The notes under the pieces: generated by a model
The model's database searches: none
Told to the model about the DNA's origin: nothing
What the model saw: the letters and a program-made list of their open reading frames with translations, nothing else
Shown: positions 8,881-17,634 of the stretch, one piece after another
Layout: every line of letters begins with the position of its first letter
Position numbering within the stretch: position 1 is the first letter of the stretch
Source of the DNA: Pyramidobacter piscolens W5455
GTDB taxonomy: Bacteria; Synergistota; Synergistia; Synergistales; Dethiosulfovibrionaceae
DNA length: 64,000 nucleotides
Assembly: GCF_000177335.1 (NCBI RefSeq)
Contig: NZ_ADFP01000047.1
Location: forward strand, 1 to 64,000
Direction: 5' to 3'
Made by a program: the position numbers and the translations under genes

Positions 8881-10909
8881 CGTTCGTCCCTCCAGACATA
8901 TGCTGCGGTAAATTATCGATCATGGCGAAAAATTCCTCTTCGTTCAGCGTCGGCACGTTCAGGCGGAGCGCTTTTTCGGCCTTGCCGCCCGGCGCTTCGC
9001 CGACGACGACGTAGGACGTCTTTTTGCTCACGGAGTTGACGCTTTTCCCGCCCCGCTGCGTCACGAGTTCCTGCGCCTGCGCCCTAGACATGCGCGAAAG
9101 CTCCCCCGTAAAGACGAACGTCTTGCCGGCCAGCGGCCCTATCGGAGCTTCCGGCGCCGTTTCGCTCCGCATGGATACGCCGGCTTCGCGCAGTCCGTCG
9201 ATAAGCCGCCGGTTATGCTCTTCGCCGAAAAAAGTTTTGATCGAACCGGCGATCACCGGCCCCACGCCTTCGACGGCGGCCAGCCGCTCTTCGTCGGCGG
9301 CGGCGATCTCGTCGAGCGACGAAAAGCGTTTCGCCAGCTCCGCCGCGACTCCCGCGCCGACTTCCCGGATCCCCAGCGCCGTGATCAAAAATTTCAGCGG
9401 CCGCTCTTTGGACTTTGCGATGGCCTGGAGCAATTTCCCCGCGGATTTTTCTCCCATGCGGTCCAGACGGACAAGCGGCTCGACGCGCAAGGCGTACAAA
9501 TCGCTGAAATTCTTGACCAGCCCGCTCCGAACGAGCTGTTCCGCCAGACGGTCGCCGAGCCCCTGGATGTTCATGCCCTGTCGAGAAGCGAAATGAATCA
9601 GCCCCTGGGTCAGCTGCGCCGGACAGGATCTGTTGAGGCAACGCAGCGCCACTTCGCCGGGCAGCTTGGCGACGGCCGCCCCGCATACGGGACACGTTGC
9701 GGGCATGGCAAACGGTTCTTCTGTGCCCGTGCGGCTGGCGACGTCGACGCGGACGATCTCGGGGATGATCTCGCCGGCTTTGCGGACCCAGACGCGATCG
9801 CCCACGCGAATGTCCTTGCGCTGGATCTCCTCGTCGTTATGAAGGCTGGCGCGCTTCACCACCGTTCCCGAGAGCAGCACCGGTTCCAGATTCGCCACCG
9901 GCGTGAGCACGCCCGTGCGGCCGAGGGAAATCTCTATGCTCTCGAGTTTCGTTTTCCGTTCTTCCGGCGGATATTTGTAGGCCACGGCCCAGCGCGGCGT
10001 TTTGACGTTGTTTCCCAGAACCGTCCAGTATTCCGTCGCATCGGCCTTGAACACGGCGCCGTCCGTCGCGTAGGGCAGGCTGAAACGTTCGCCGCTCCAT
10101 CGCTCCAGGAAATCGAGGGCCTCGGTTTCCGTCTCGGCCCGGCGCCATGCCTTCTGCACGGGAAGCCCGCGGGCTTTCAGCCATTCGAGGATTTCCGATT
10201 GGCTGTGCAGGCCGTAGGATTCCGCGTCCTGCACGTAATAGGTGAAAAGGCGCAGATTCCGTTTGGCGGCGACCGACGTGTCGAGCTGTCGCAGGCTGCC
10301 CGCTGCCGCGTTGCGGGGATTGGCGAAAAGCGGCAGCCCCGCTTCTTCCCTCGCGGCGTTCAATTGGGCGAAGCCGTCTTTGCCCATGTACACTTCGCCG
10401 CGCAGTTCCAGATGCCCGGGGACGTCGCCGAGGAGGCGAAGCGGCAGGTCCTTCACCGTTTTCAAATTTTCCGTGACGTCCTCGCCGACGACGCCGTCGC
10501 CGCGGGTGGAAGCCTGAACGAACTTGCCGTCTTCGAAGATCAGCGACACCGCCAGGCCGTCGATTTTCAGTTCGCAGCACCAGGGGATCCACGGCTGCCC
10601 GACGCCTTCCGCCGCCCGTTGCAGCCAGTCATGAAGCTCGTTTTTCGAGAAAACGTCTTCGAGGCTGAGCATCGGCTTGGCGTGCGTGACCTTTTCGAAA
10701 GCGTCCAGCACCGCGCCGCCGACGCGCTTCGACGGAGAATCGTCGCGGATCAGGTCGGGATGTTCCCTTTCGAACTGAAGCATCTCGCGCATCAGCGCGT
10801 CGTATTCGTCGTCCTCGATTTCCGGAGCGTCCAGAACGTAATAGAGACGCCCATGACGATTCAGCTCGTCGACGAGCCAATAATAGCGGTCCAGTTTTTC
10901 CCGTTCCAC
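8873..10909 (-). CDS. ligA: NAD-dependent DNA ligase
   Basis: Seals nicks in replication and repair. Domains in order: Ia/adenylation domain with the AMP-accepting lysine in ELKIDG (about residue 115), OB fold, the four-cysteine zinc finger (CPVCG...CLNRSCPAQ, about 400-430), helix-hairpin-helix repeats, and a C-terminal BRCT domain from about 590 (FVFTGELSRMSR). The 678-aa length is standard. Starts here are all GTG; the one at 10909 is preferred because GAGGTGG lies 8 nt before it, but GTG codons at 10918 and 10921 are possible. It heads the gatCAB operon. Confidence 0.96.
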   Translation of the reverse strand: MEREKLDRYYWLVDELNRHGRLYYVLDAPEIEDDEYDALMREMLQFEREHPDLIRDDSPSKRVGGAVLDAFEKVTHAKPMLSLEDVFSKNELHDWLQRAAEGVGQPWIPWCCELKIDGLAVSLIFEDGKFVQASTRGDGVVGEDVTENLKTVKDLPLRLLGDVPGHLELRGEVYMGKDGFAQLNAAREEAGLPLFANPRNAAAGSLRQLDTSVAAKRNLRLFTYYVQDAESYGLHSQSEILEWLKARGLPVQKAWRRAETETEALDFLERWSGERFSLPYATDGAVFKADATEYWTVLGNNVKTPRWAVAYKYPPEERKTKLESIEISLGRTGVLTPVANLEPVLLSGTVVKRASLHNDEEIQRKDIRVGDRVWVRKAGEIIPEIVRVDVASRTGTEEPFAMPATCPVCGAAVAKLPGEVALRCLNRSCPAQLTQGLIHFASRQGMNIQGLGDRLAEQLVRSGLVKNFSDLYALRVEPLVRLDRMGEKSAGKLLQAIAKSKERPLKFLITALGIREVGAGVAAELAKRFSSLDEIAAADEERLAAVEGVGPVIAGSIKTFFGEEHNRRLIDGLREAGVSMRSETAPEAPIGPLAGKTFVFTGELSRMSRAQAQELVTQRGGKSVNSVSKKTSYVVVGEAPGGKAEKALRLNVPTLNEEEFFAMIDNLPQHMSGGTNDA

Positions 10910-11130
10910 GCAGAACACCACCTCTATAACAGTGCCAGCGGCGGGAAAGGGCCGCTGCCCGAGCGATCTTCCCGATTTTATGAAGCGAAGCGGGACAGGC
11001 TCTCATTATGTATGCAGAACATTGATAAATTCTAACCCCAAAATGCTTTTCCAGCAAGGGATTCCCGCCGCTCGAATACGGAGCGCGTTAAATCACGCTG
11101 ACTGCGGCGCCATTCGCCGGCAGATGGATA
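10910..11130. other. Intergenic region upstream of ligA
   Basis: About 220 bases between the ligA start and the lysS terminator. I see no coding region or RNA gene. A CATAAT-like -10 on the minus strand (about 11003-11008) could belong to the ligA promoter, but no convincing -35 accompanies it. Confidence 0.4.
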
Positions 11131-11170
11131 TAAAAAGAACCGCCGGAGCTGCACGGGCTCCGACGGTTCG
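11131..11170 (-). terminator. Intrinsic terminator after lysS
   Basis: Arms GAACCGCCGGAGC and GCTCCGACGGTTC (one mismatch) with a 6-nt loop. On the minus strand the hairpin runs directly into TTTTTA, a normal rho-independent end for the comEA-comEC-dus-lysS transcript. Confidence 0.8.
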
Positions 11171-11230
11171 CTTTAAAAAAACGAGCTTCTTCAATATTGA
11201 AAATCTGAAAACGGTTCAGTCCCCGGGATT

Positions 11231-12787
11231 TTACGCGTCGCTTTCCCGCGGACCGGCTTGCTCGGCGGCGTTCGCCGAGCCCTGCTTGTCGACGGGCTTC
11301 ATCGTCGGGAAGAAGATGACGTCGCGGATCGAGCGGCAGTTGGTGAGGAACATGACGACGCGGTCCATGCCGATCCCCAGTCCGCCGGTCGGAGGCAGCC
11401 CCTGTTCCAGCGCTTCGACAAAGTCTTCGTCGAAAGGATGCGTTTCGTCCTCGCCCTCGGTCTTTTTCTGCGTCTGATCGAGAAAGCGGTTCTTCTGGTC
11501 GATGGGGTCGTTCAGCTCGCTGTAGCCGTTGCTGAGCTCCTTGCCGCAGCAGAAAAGTTCGAAGCGGTGGGTGTAGTCGGGGTGCTCGGGGTCCTTTTTC
11601 GACAAAGGCGAGATCTCGACCGGATGCCCCATCACGAACGTCGGCTGCACGAGCTTCTCTTCGACGAACGCTTCCATGAACATGGTGAGGATCTTGAAAC
11701 GCGACTCGTGCCCCGTGATCTCGATCTTGTTTTTACGGGCGGCGTCGCGCGCTTCTTCGTCGGTGATGTCGGCGAAATCGACGCCGCAGTTTTCTTTCAC
11801 CAGCTCCACCATCGTGGCGCGGCGGAACGGCTTGGCAAAATCCAGCATGACGCCGTTGCGTTCGATGACCGGCGTGCCGTTGGCGGCGATGCAGGACTCG
11901 CGGATCAGCTCTTCGGTCAGATTCATCATGTCGACGTAATCCGCGTAAGGCCAGTAAACTTCCATCATCGTAAATTCCGGGTTGTGCGTCAGGTCCATGC
12001 CTTCGTTGCGGAAATCCTTGCTGATCTCGTACACGCGCCCCATCATGCCGACGACGAGCCGCTTCAGATAGAGCTCCGTGGCGATACGCAGGTACATGTT
12101 GGCGCCCAGCGCGTTGTGATAGGTGATGAAAGGACGCGCGTTGGCGCCGCCGGCGAGATAGGAAAGCACCGGCGTCTCGACTTCCAGCGTGCCGTGTTTC
12201 TCGAGGACGGCGCGGAAGGTGGAGATGATCTTGGCCCTTTTCCTGAAGACTTCGCGCGCTTCCGGATTGACGATCAGATCGAGATACCGCTTGCGGTAAC
12301 GGATTTCAAGGTCCGTCAGGCCATGCCACTTCTCGGGCAGGGGGCGGAGCGCCTTGGTCAGCAGGCGGAACCGCTCGACGGCGACCGTCAGCTCGCCGCG
12401 CTGCGTGCGGAACGGATGTCCGACGATACCGATGATGTCGCCGGAGTCGAGCCACTTCTTGAAGAAGGTGTAATCTTTCTCGCCCAGGGTGTCGTAACGG
12501 AAATAAAGCTGGATCGTTCCCGTCTCGTCCTGCATGTTGACAAACGCCGCCTTGCCCTGACGGCGCAGCGTCATAAGGCGGCCGGCCATGGAAAATTTCG
12601 CTTCGGGAACGGCTTCTTCCGCCTTGAGATAATCGAAATCCTTCCGCACCTGCGCGACCGTGTGGTCGACGTTCCACTTTTCGTTTTCGAAAGGATTATA
12701 GCCTTCCTCTTCGCGAAGTCGTCTCAGTTTGTCGATACGCTGTCTGAGAATTTCCGTTTCCTGAGTGCCGGCTGCAATTTCCGTCAT
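11231..12787 (-). CDS. lysS: Lysyl-tRNA synthetase, class II
   Basis: Charges tRNA(Lys). The 518-aa protein has an N-terminal OB anticodon-binding domain (about residues 55-160, GRLMTLRRQGKAAF) and the class II catalytic core: motif 1 region around ETPVL, motif 2 FRNEGMDLTHNPEFT, and motif 3 GLGIGMDRVVM. The ATG at 12787 is chosen with AAAGGGGA 10 nt upstream, inside the end of dus; an earlier in-frame ATG at 12808 lies within dus. Only one base separates it from the dus stop. Confidence 0.97.
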   Translation of the reverse strand: MTEIAAGTQETEILRQRIDKLRRLREEEGYNPFENEKWNVDHTVAQVRKDFDYLKAEEAVPEAKFSMAGRLMTLRRQGKAAFVNMQDETGTIQLYFRYDTLGEKDYTFFKKWLDSGDIIGIVGHPFRTQRGELTVAVERFRLLTKALRPLPEKWHGLTDLEIRYRKRYLDLIVNPEAREVFRKRAKIISTFRAVLEKHGTLEVETPVLSYLAGGANARPFITYHNALGANMYLRIATELYLKRLVVGMMGRVYEISKDFRNEGMDLTHNPEFTMMEVYWPYADYVDMMNLTEELIRESCIAANGTPVIERNGVMLDFAKPFRRATMVELVKENCGVDFADITDEEARDAARKNKIEITGHESRFKILTMFMEAFVEEKLVQPTFVMGHPVEISPLSKKDPEHPDYTHRFELFCCGKELSNGYSELNDPIDQKNRFLDQTQKKTEGEDETHPFDEDFVEALEQGLPPTGGLGIGMDRVVMFLTNCRSIRDVIFFPTMKPVDKQGSANAAEQAGPRESDA

Positions 12788-12788
12788 T

Positions 12789-13790
12789 TTACATGAATCC
12801 CCTTTCAAAATATGAGCGCCAGTCGCGGAGGATCCTGTACGCAGAATCCCAGTCTTTCGCGCTGGCCAGCGTGCGTTTGAATTCCGCAGTCCCCGCTTGC
12901 CCCCTGAAAAATCCGGAAAGAAAACGCCTCAAGAGCACGAGAGCCGCGCGCCCGCCATGAAGCCGATAAAGATCGTCCGCCAGGCCGGTAAGAATTTCCG
13001 CGCGTTCTTGCAGCGAGGGATCGCCGTGTAATATTCGGTTATTATAACCCAAAACCCGCAAAGAGTGCACGACCATAAACGGATCGGCGATCGCGCCGCG
13101 GGCGCAGAGCACCGCCGCGCAGCCGTTGTCGAGATAGAACGCGACGTCGGCGGCGGCGTAAACGTCTCCCGAAGCGGTGATCTTGCCTTCGAAACGCCGC
13201 GCCGCGCGGACGACTTCGCTTTTATCGGCTTTCCCCTCGTACCGCTGCTGGGGCGTGCGCCCATGGATCGTCACATTGTCGGCCCCGGCTTCGAGCAGTC
13301 CTTCGGCGAACTGAAGCGTATCCAGGCGATATTCGCGGCCGTCCGGAACGATCTTGCGGATCTTGGGCCAGACGGGCAGGCCGAATTTTTTCAACTCGCG
13401 CACCATCGCGAAGGCGACGTCGGGATTCTGCAACAGACGGCTGCCGGCGCCTTTTTTGTGGACTTTGGGCATCGGACAGGCCATGTTGACGCCGAAAGCT
13501 GCGTACGAACGGCTTTGCAGGCACCGCTCCGCCGAGCGGCACAGGCTGTCCGCGTCGCCCGTAAAAAGCTGGAGGACGAGCGGTCTTTCCTCGTCGGTAC
13601 ATTCCGTCATCTGCCAGGTCTTCGTCCCGGCGTAAAGGAGCCCCGCGCTGCTGACCATCTCCGTATGGGTCAAGGCCGCTCCCAGCCGACGGAAAAGCCG
13701 CCGCACCGCCGCAACGCTGACGCCGGCCAAAGGCGCAAAAAACACGGGGTTCTCGACTTCCACCCCGCCGATCATGAGTTTCGTTTTCAT
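12789..13790 (-). CDS. dus: tRNA-dihydrouridine synthase
   Basis: An FMN- and NADPH-dependent enzyme that reduces uridines in tRNA to dihydrouridine. The 333-aa TIM barrel begins with the FMN-binding APLAGVSVAAVRRL. The catalytic cysteine is in NMACPMPKV, followed by KKGAGSRLL, and the later IHGRTPQQRYEGKAD and SGDVYAA motifs are typical of the DusB-like bacterial group. AGAGGA precedes the ATG. It sits between comEC and lysS; dus-lysS pairs are common in bacteria. Confidence 0.92.
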   Translation of the reverse strand: MKTKLMIGGVEVENPVFFAPLAGVSVAAVRRLFRRLGAALTHTEMVSSAGLLYAGTKTWQMTECTDEERPLVLQLFTGDADSLCRSAERCLQSRSYAAFGVNMACPMPKVHKKGAGSRLLQNPDVAFAMVRELKKFGLPVWPKIRKIVPDGREYRLDTLQFAEGLLEAGADNVTIHGRTPQQRYEGKADKSEVVRAARRFEGKITASGDVYAAADVAFYLDNGCAAVLCARGAIADPFMVVHSLRVLGYNNRILHGDPSLQERAEILTGLADDLYRLHGGRAALVLLRRFLSGFFRGQAGTAEFKRTLASAKDWDSAYRILRDWRSYFERGFM

Positions 13791-13812
13791 AGAATCCTCT
13801 CAGGCAACTTTC

Positions 13813-15225
13813 CTAAAGAATGACGACGATAAACGCTCCGCAGCCTCCCAGCAGGACGGCCCGCCAGAAGGGCGATTTTCCCGCCATGGCGACGAGAAAG
13901 AACAAAGCGCCCGCGCACAGCCAGGCGGAGAAGAAATGGACCGGAAGCGCCTGCGGCAGCCATTCGACCCATCGATCGGCCGCCAGCGCCCAGATCTGCA
14001 TCAGCTTTTCCGCCGGCCAAGCCAGCCAGAAAAGATGGATTCCAAAAATGCAAGGGATCGCCGCGACGAGCACGGCGAAAAGGATCACGGCAAACAGCGC
14101 GGAAGCCATGGCGTTGATCGGCAACGACGACAGATAAATGCCTCCGGCCAGCGGCGCGATCAGCGGCGAAGTCAAGATCCACATGACAAGCGGAGAAAAA
14201 AAGACGAGCAGCGACGATCTGGATTTTTCCAAAGCCGTCACAGCGATCGCGGCAACGACCGACAGCTGCCAGCCAAGATCGAAGAAGCACCACGGATTCC
14301 ACAGGAGCATGGCGGTACCGGCGACGCCGACCGCGTTCAAGGCGCGCCCCGGATGCCCCCGGTAAAGCCCGAGCATGCCGATCTGGACCATCAGCGAGGC
14401 GCGCACGGCGCTCATCGACGCCCCGCTGGTGAGACAGTATCCCCACAGGAGCACGGAGCACCAGACAAGCCCGCGCCGCCCGCAGCCGAAGAGCAGACAG
14501 CCGAGCATCAGCGCCAGACCGACGTGCCACCCCGAGACGGCCAAGATGTGGCTGATCCCCCATCGTCTGTAATCCTCGCGAAGATCGGCGTCCCGGTCGC
14601 CGAGAAGGATGGCGGCCGCCAGAGCGCGCGTATTGCGCGGCAGCGTTCCGAGCTGCGTCCTTAAGTATTGGCGGAAGCTGTGCCGCGAAAAAGTTTTTCC
14701 GCGTTTTTCGAGGCGCGCGACGCGGCGCAGTTCGCCCTGCACGCCGCGCGCCAGCCAGTACCGCCGCGGGGAAAAGGAACTTCTCAGAGATCTGTCCCGG
14801 AGCGGAACGACGGAAGCTTCCAACGAGAGCTCGTCGCCTTCCTCGACGTCCTGCAGTTCCTTACCGACGGCGAGAAGCCAGCCGACGCCGCGGTCGTCGG
14901 TCAGTTGAAGGACCTCGCGCTCTCCCCAGCGTCGCCGTTCCGCCACAAGAAACCGGCCGGAGACGGCCTTCACGAACGTCGTTTCCTCTTTCAGCCGCGA
15001 CTGCAGGAATACGGAAAAAACGACCGACAGCACCACGAGCGCCAGCGCAAAACAGGACTTGCGCGCGTACCAGCGCTCTTCCGAAAGCAACATTTCCGCG
15101 CCGAGCGCGCAGACGGAAAGGAGGAGCGCCAGCCATAAAGGGAGCCCGCGTTCCACCGCCGCCAGCGAGAGCGCGCAGCTTTGCAGCAGCAAAAGCGCGG
15201 GAATCTCGTTCAACAGAGAATTCAT
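13813..15225 (-). CDS. ComEC/Rec2-family membrane protein without a metallo-beta-lactamase domain
   Basis: Resembles the DNA-uptake channel ComEC. The 470-aa product has two or three N-terminal transmembrane helices, a soluble OB/DUF4131-like segment (about 80-175), then the polytopic competence domain marked by HILAVSGWHVGLAL (about residue 228) and a multi-helix C-terminus. Full ComEC proteins are usually 650-800 aa with a C-terminal metallo-beta-lactamase-like nuclease domain, which is absent here. It lies 6 nt downstream of the ComEA-like gene, supporting a role in DNA transport. The missing domain may be encoded elsewhere. Confidence 0.85.
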   Translation of the reverse strand: MNSLLNEIPALLLLQSCALSLAAVERGLPLWLALLLSVCALGAEMLLSEERWYARKSCFALALVVLSVVFSVFLQSRLKEETTFVKAVSGRFLVAERRRWGEREVLQLTDDRGVGWLLAVGKELQDVEEGDELSLEASVVPLRDRSLRSSFSPRRYWLARGVQGELRRVARLEKRGKTFSRHSFRQYLRTQLGTLPRNTRALAAAILLGDRDADLREDYRRWGISHILAVSGWHVGLALMLGCLLFGCGRRGLVWCSVLLWGYCLTSGASMSAVRASLMVQIGMLGLYRGHPGRALNAVGVAGTAMLLWNPWCFFDLGWQLSVVAAIAVTALEKSRSSLLVFFSPLVMWILTSPLIAPLAGGIYLSSLPINAMASALFAVILFAVLVAAIPCIFGIHLFWLAWPAEKLMQIWALAADRWVEWLPQALPVHFFSAWLCAGALFFLVAMAGKSPFWRAVLLGGCGAFIVVIL

Positions 15226-15231
15226 GAGGCG

Positions 15232-15849
15232 TCAAAACCGGAGCAGCGTCTGCATATGGCCCAGCTTGCCTTTGCCGATGCCGGAAACTTCCAGCAGCGC
15301 CTCGGCGGAATGAAAAGGTCCGTGGGTCTGGCGATATTCTATGATCTTTCGGGCCGTGGCCGGGCCGACGCCGGGAAGAGCGCACAGCTCTTCTTCCGTC
15401 GCCGTGTTGACATAGACGTACTGGGTTCCGCTCTCCCGTTTCCCGTCTTGAGAAGAAGCGCTCTTGGCTGAAGCCCGAGGCGCGAGCGCGGCGGCCTTGA
15501 CGTGGACATGCGCGCCGTCGCGTATCGGCGCGGCGAGGTTGACCTGCGACTGATCGGCGTCGAAGCGGAAACCACCGGCCGCTTCCACGAGCTGAAAGAC
15601 CCGCGCGTCCGCCGAGATAGGGTAAACGCCCGGATGGGAAACGGCGCCGGTGATATAGGCGTAATGTCCAGGCGGAGACGAAGCTGGCTGCTTATAGGAC
15701 GGCGCCTGAAGCCACAGGGCGGGCCCCGCGGCTGTCGTCGGCGCTTCGTCCTGCCAGCTTCCCCTGAAAATTTGCACCGCGGCGCCGGCGCAGCCTATGC
15801 AGAATATGGCTCCGGCGACGCACAAAGAAATTTTCGTCCGATTCTCCAC
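15232..15849 (-). CDS. ComEA-like helix-hairpin-helix DNA receptor
   Basis: A 205-aa protein with one N-terminal membrane anchor (about residues 8-28), a linker, an SLBB-type domain (YITGAVSHPGVYPIS, about 65-115) and a C-terminal helix-hairpin-helix pair (VNTATEEELCALPGVGPA, about 146-205). This matches the domain order of ComEA, the DNA-binding receptor that feeds ComEC. It is directly upstream of the ComEC-like gene in the same operon. No pilus genes are in the window, so natural competence itself is inferred. Confidence 0.88.
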   Translation of the reverse strand: MENRTKISLCVAGAIFCIGCAGAAVQIFRGSWQDEAPTTAAGPALWLQAPSYKQPASSPPGHYAYITGAVSHPGVYPISADARVFQLVEAAGGFRFDADQSQVNLAAPIRDGAHVHVKAAALAPRASAKSASSQDGKRESGTQYVYVNTATEEELCALPGVGPATARKIIEYRQTHGPFHSAEALLEVSGIGKGKLGHMQTLLRF

Positions 15850-15873
15850 AGGCGGCTCCCCTTTCGTCTTTTT

Positions 15874-17181
15874 TTAAAAAATCTTCCCCTTCAGCGACCA
15901 GCTGTCGGCGGCGGTCACTTCCACGTCGACGAACGTTCCGATCACGCTTTCGCCGCCTTCGAAAAGGATCACTTTGTCGGCCGGATTCCTCCCCTGTAGC
16001 AGATTCCCTTTCAGCGCCCTGCCGTCGACCAGCACGCGATAGCGCCGCCCGACCAATTTTTTGTTGATGTCTTTGGCGATTTCTGTCTGCAGTCGGTTAA
16101 CGTCGTTCAGACGCCGATTTTTTACGCTTTCGGGGACCTGGTCCTTCATCGCGGCGGCGGGCGTCCCCTGCCGGCGCGAATAGGCCGCGGTATGGACCTG
16201 ATCGAAACGAAAGCGTTCCAGCGCTTCCATGGAACAGGCGAAATCGTCTTCCGTCTCGCTCGGGAAACCGACAATGAGGTCGGAGGTCAGGCCGACTTCG
16301 GGCAGGCCGCACCGAATGCAATCAACGACTTTCGCATATTCTTCCACTGTGTAGCGCCGGTTCATCGCTTTCAGGATCCGGTCGCTGCCCGCCTGGATCG
16401 GCAGGTTGATCGCAGGACAGATGTTGGCGTTCCCGGCGATCGCGTCGACGACGTCTTTCGTGAAATCCGTCGGATACGACGTCATGAAGCGCAGACGCTC
16501 CAGCCCTTTGATATGGGCGACGTCGTTCAGCAAATCGGCGAAGCTGTAACGGTCGAGATCTTTACCGTAAGTGTCGACGTTTTGCCCGAGCAGGCAGATC
16601 TCTTTGACGCCCCCCTCGACAAGCTGTTCCGCCTCGCTCATGATTTCCCGGGGGCTGCGGGAAGCGAATCGTCCGCGCACGTAAGGGACGATGCAGTAGG
16701 TGCAGAAATTGTCGCAGCCGTGCGAGATCATCACCGAAGCTTTCCAGGGGAACTGGCGTTCCAGCGGGGCGAAACGGAGTTCGTGCAGTTCGCGGGGATC
16801 GTCGTCGAGCAGGACGATTTTCTCGTCGCCCGACATCGCCGTTTCCAGCGCGTCAGGGACCAGGCCGATGTGCCGAGGGCCGGAAACGACGCGGATCCAC
16901 GGGTAACGTCTGGACATATCGACGCCCACGTTTTGGGCGATACAGCCCGTCATGGCGACGACGGGACGTCTCTCTTTGCGCCAGCGTTCTTCGTAATGGC
17001 CCAATTCGCTCCAAACTTTATGCTCCGCTTTGTCGCGGATGCTGCAGCCGATAAAAATGATCGCGTCGGCGCCTTCTTCCGCGGTTTCGTAAGCTCCGCG
17101 CGCGACGAGCGCCGTTCTGATTTTGTCGGCGTCGTACTGATTCATTTGACACCCGTAAACTTTCATGGCAAAACCGTACAC
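15874..17181 (-). CDS. miaB: tRNA-2-methylthio-N6-dimethylallyladenosine synthase
   Basis: A radical SAM methylthiotransferase that modifies i6A37 in tRNAs reading UNN codons. Domain order: N-terminal UPF0004 domain with cysteines in VYGCQMNQYDAD, IFIGCSIRD and TGCIAQ binding the auxiliary cluster; radical SAM CDNFCTYC (about residues 150-160); C-terminal TRAM domain (LVGRRYRVLVDGR). The size (435 aa) is normal. The start is taken as GTG at 17181 with GGAGG 8 nt before it; an ATG five codons later (17166) and a GTG at 17202 are alternatives. Confidence 0.95.
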   Translation of the reverse strand: MYGFAMKVYGCQMNQYDADKIRTALVARGAYETAEEGADAIIFIGCSIRDKAEHKVWSELGHYEERWRKERRPVVAMTGCIAQNVGVDMSRRYPWIRVVSGPRHIGLVPDALETAMSGDEKIVLLDDDPRELHELRFAPLERQFPWKASVMISHGCDNFCTYCIVPYVRGRFASRSPREIMSEAEQLVEGGVKEICLLGQNVDTYGKDLDRYSFADLLNDVAHIKGLERLRFMTSYPTDFTKDVVDAIAGNANICPAINLPIQAGSDRILKAMNRRYTVEEYAKVVDCIRCGLPEVGLTSDLIVGFPSETEDDFACSMEALERFRFDQVHTAAYSRRQGTPAAAMKDQVPESVKNRRLNDVNRLQTEIAKDINKKLVGRRYRVLVDGRALKGNLLQGRNPADKVILFEGGESVIGTFVDVEVTAADSWSLKGKIF

Positions 17182-17315
17182 TGAAAAAACCTCCACGAGC
17201 ACATTTCAGAATCGCTTCTTGTCAATTATACTCGAACGGGCGACGAAATAAAGCGTTCTCCGAAAAGAGCCGCGTCTTTCCGCTCGTCTCCTGCCCGCTC
17301 GGCGAACGGGGCAAC

Positions 17316-17363
17316 GCAAAAAGAGACTCTCGGGATTGGATAATCTCGAGAGTCTCTTTTTGC
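17316..17363 (-). terminator. Strong intrinsic terminator after the rubredoxin gene
   Basis: A stem of about 15 bp (AAAAAGAGACTCTCG / CGAGAGTCTCTTTTT) with A and T runs on both sides, so it could act in both directions. It follows the rubredoxin stop codon on the minus strand. Confidence 0.85.
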
Positions 17364-17373
17364 GCGCCTGAAT

Positions 17374-17535
17374 TTATTCGGCCGCTTCGAACTGATCCTT
17401 GCCCACGCCGCAGACGGGGCAGACAAAATCCTCGGGAAGATCTTCGAAGGCCGTGCCGGGCGCGATGCCGTTATCGGGATCGCCCACTGCCGGATCGTAT
17501 TCCCACCCACACACAGAACACACGTATTTTTTCAT
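17374..17535 (-). CDS. Rubredoxin
   Basis: A 53-aa iron-sulfur electron carrier. Both iron-binding pairs are present: [10 protein letters not shown] near residues 6-9 and [11 protein letters not shown] near 39-42, with the conserved [10 protein letters not shown] loop and DLPEDFVCP between them. The ATG at 17535 has GGGGGGAG 6 nt upstream. It is monocistronic, bounded by a strong terminator. Rubredoxins of this size in anaerobes pass electrons to rubrerythrin, superoxide reductase or flavodiiron proteins; none of those partners is adjacent. Confidence 0.95.
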   Translation of the reverse strand: MKKYVCSVCGWEYDPAVGDPDNGIAPGTAFEDLPEDFVCPVCGVGKDQFEAAE

Positions 17536-17634
17536 TTTTTTCTCCCCCCATATCGTATCTGTGAAACACTACTGAAATTCTATCATATAAATTTTCCGGC
17601 CGCCACCGTTATGACGATGATTCAAGTTTATCGA

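Noticed and set aside
17226-17510. 94-aa minus-strand frame overlapping the rubredoxin gene
   Set aside because: It is a frame-shifted shadow; rubredoxin in the adjacent frame has all four iron ligands and a ribosome site.
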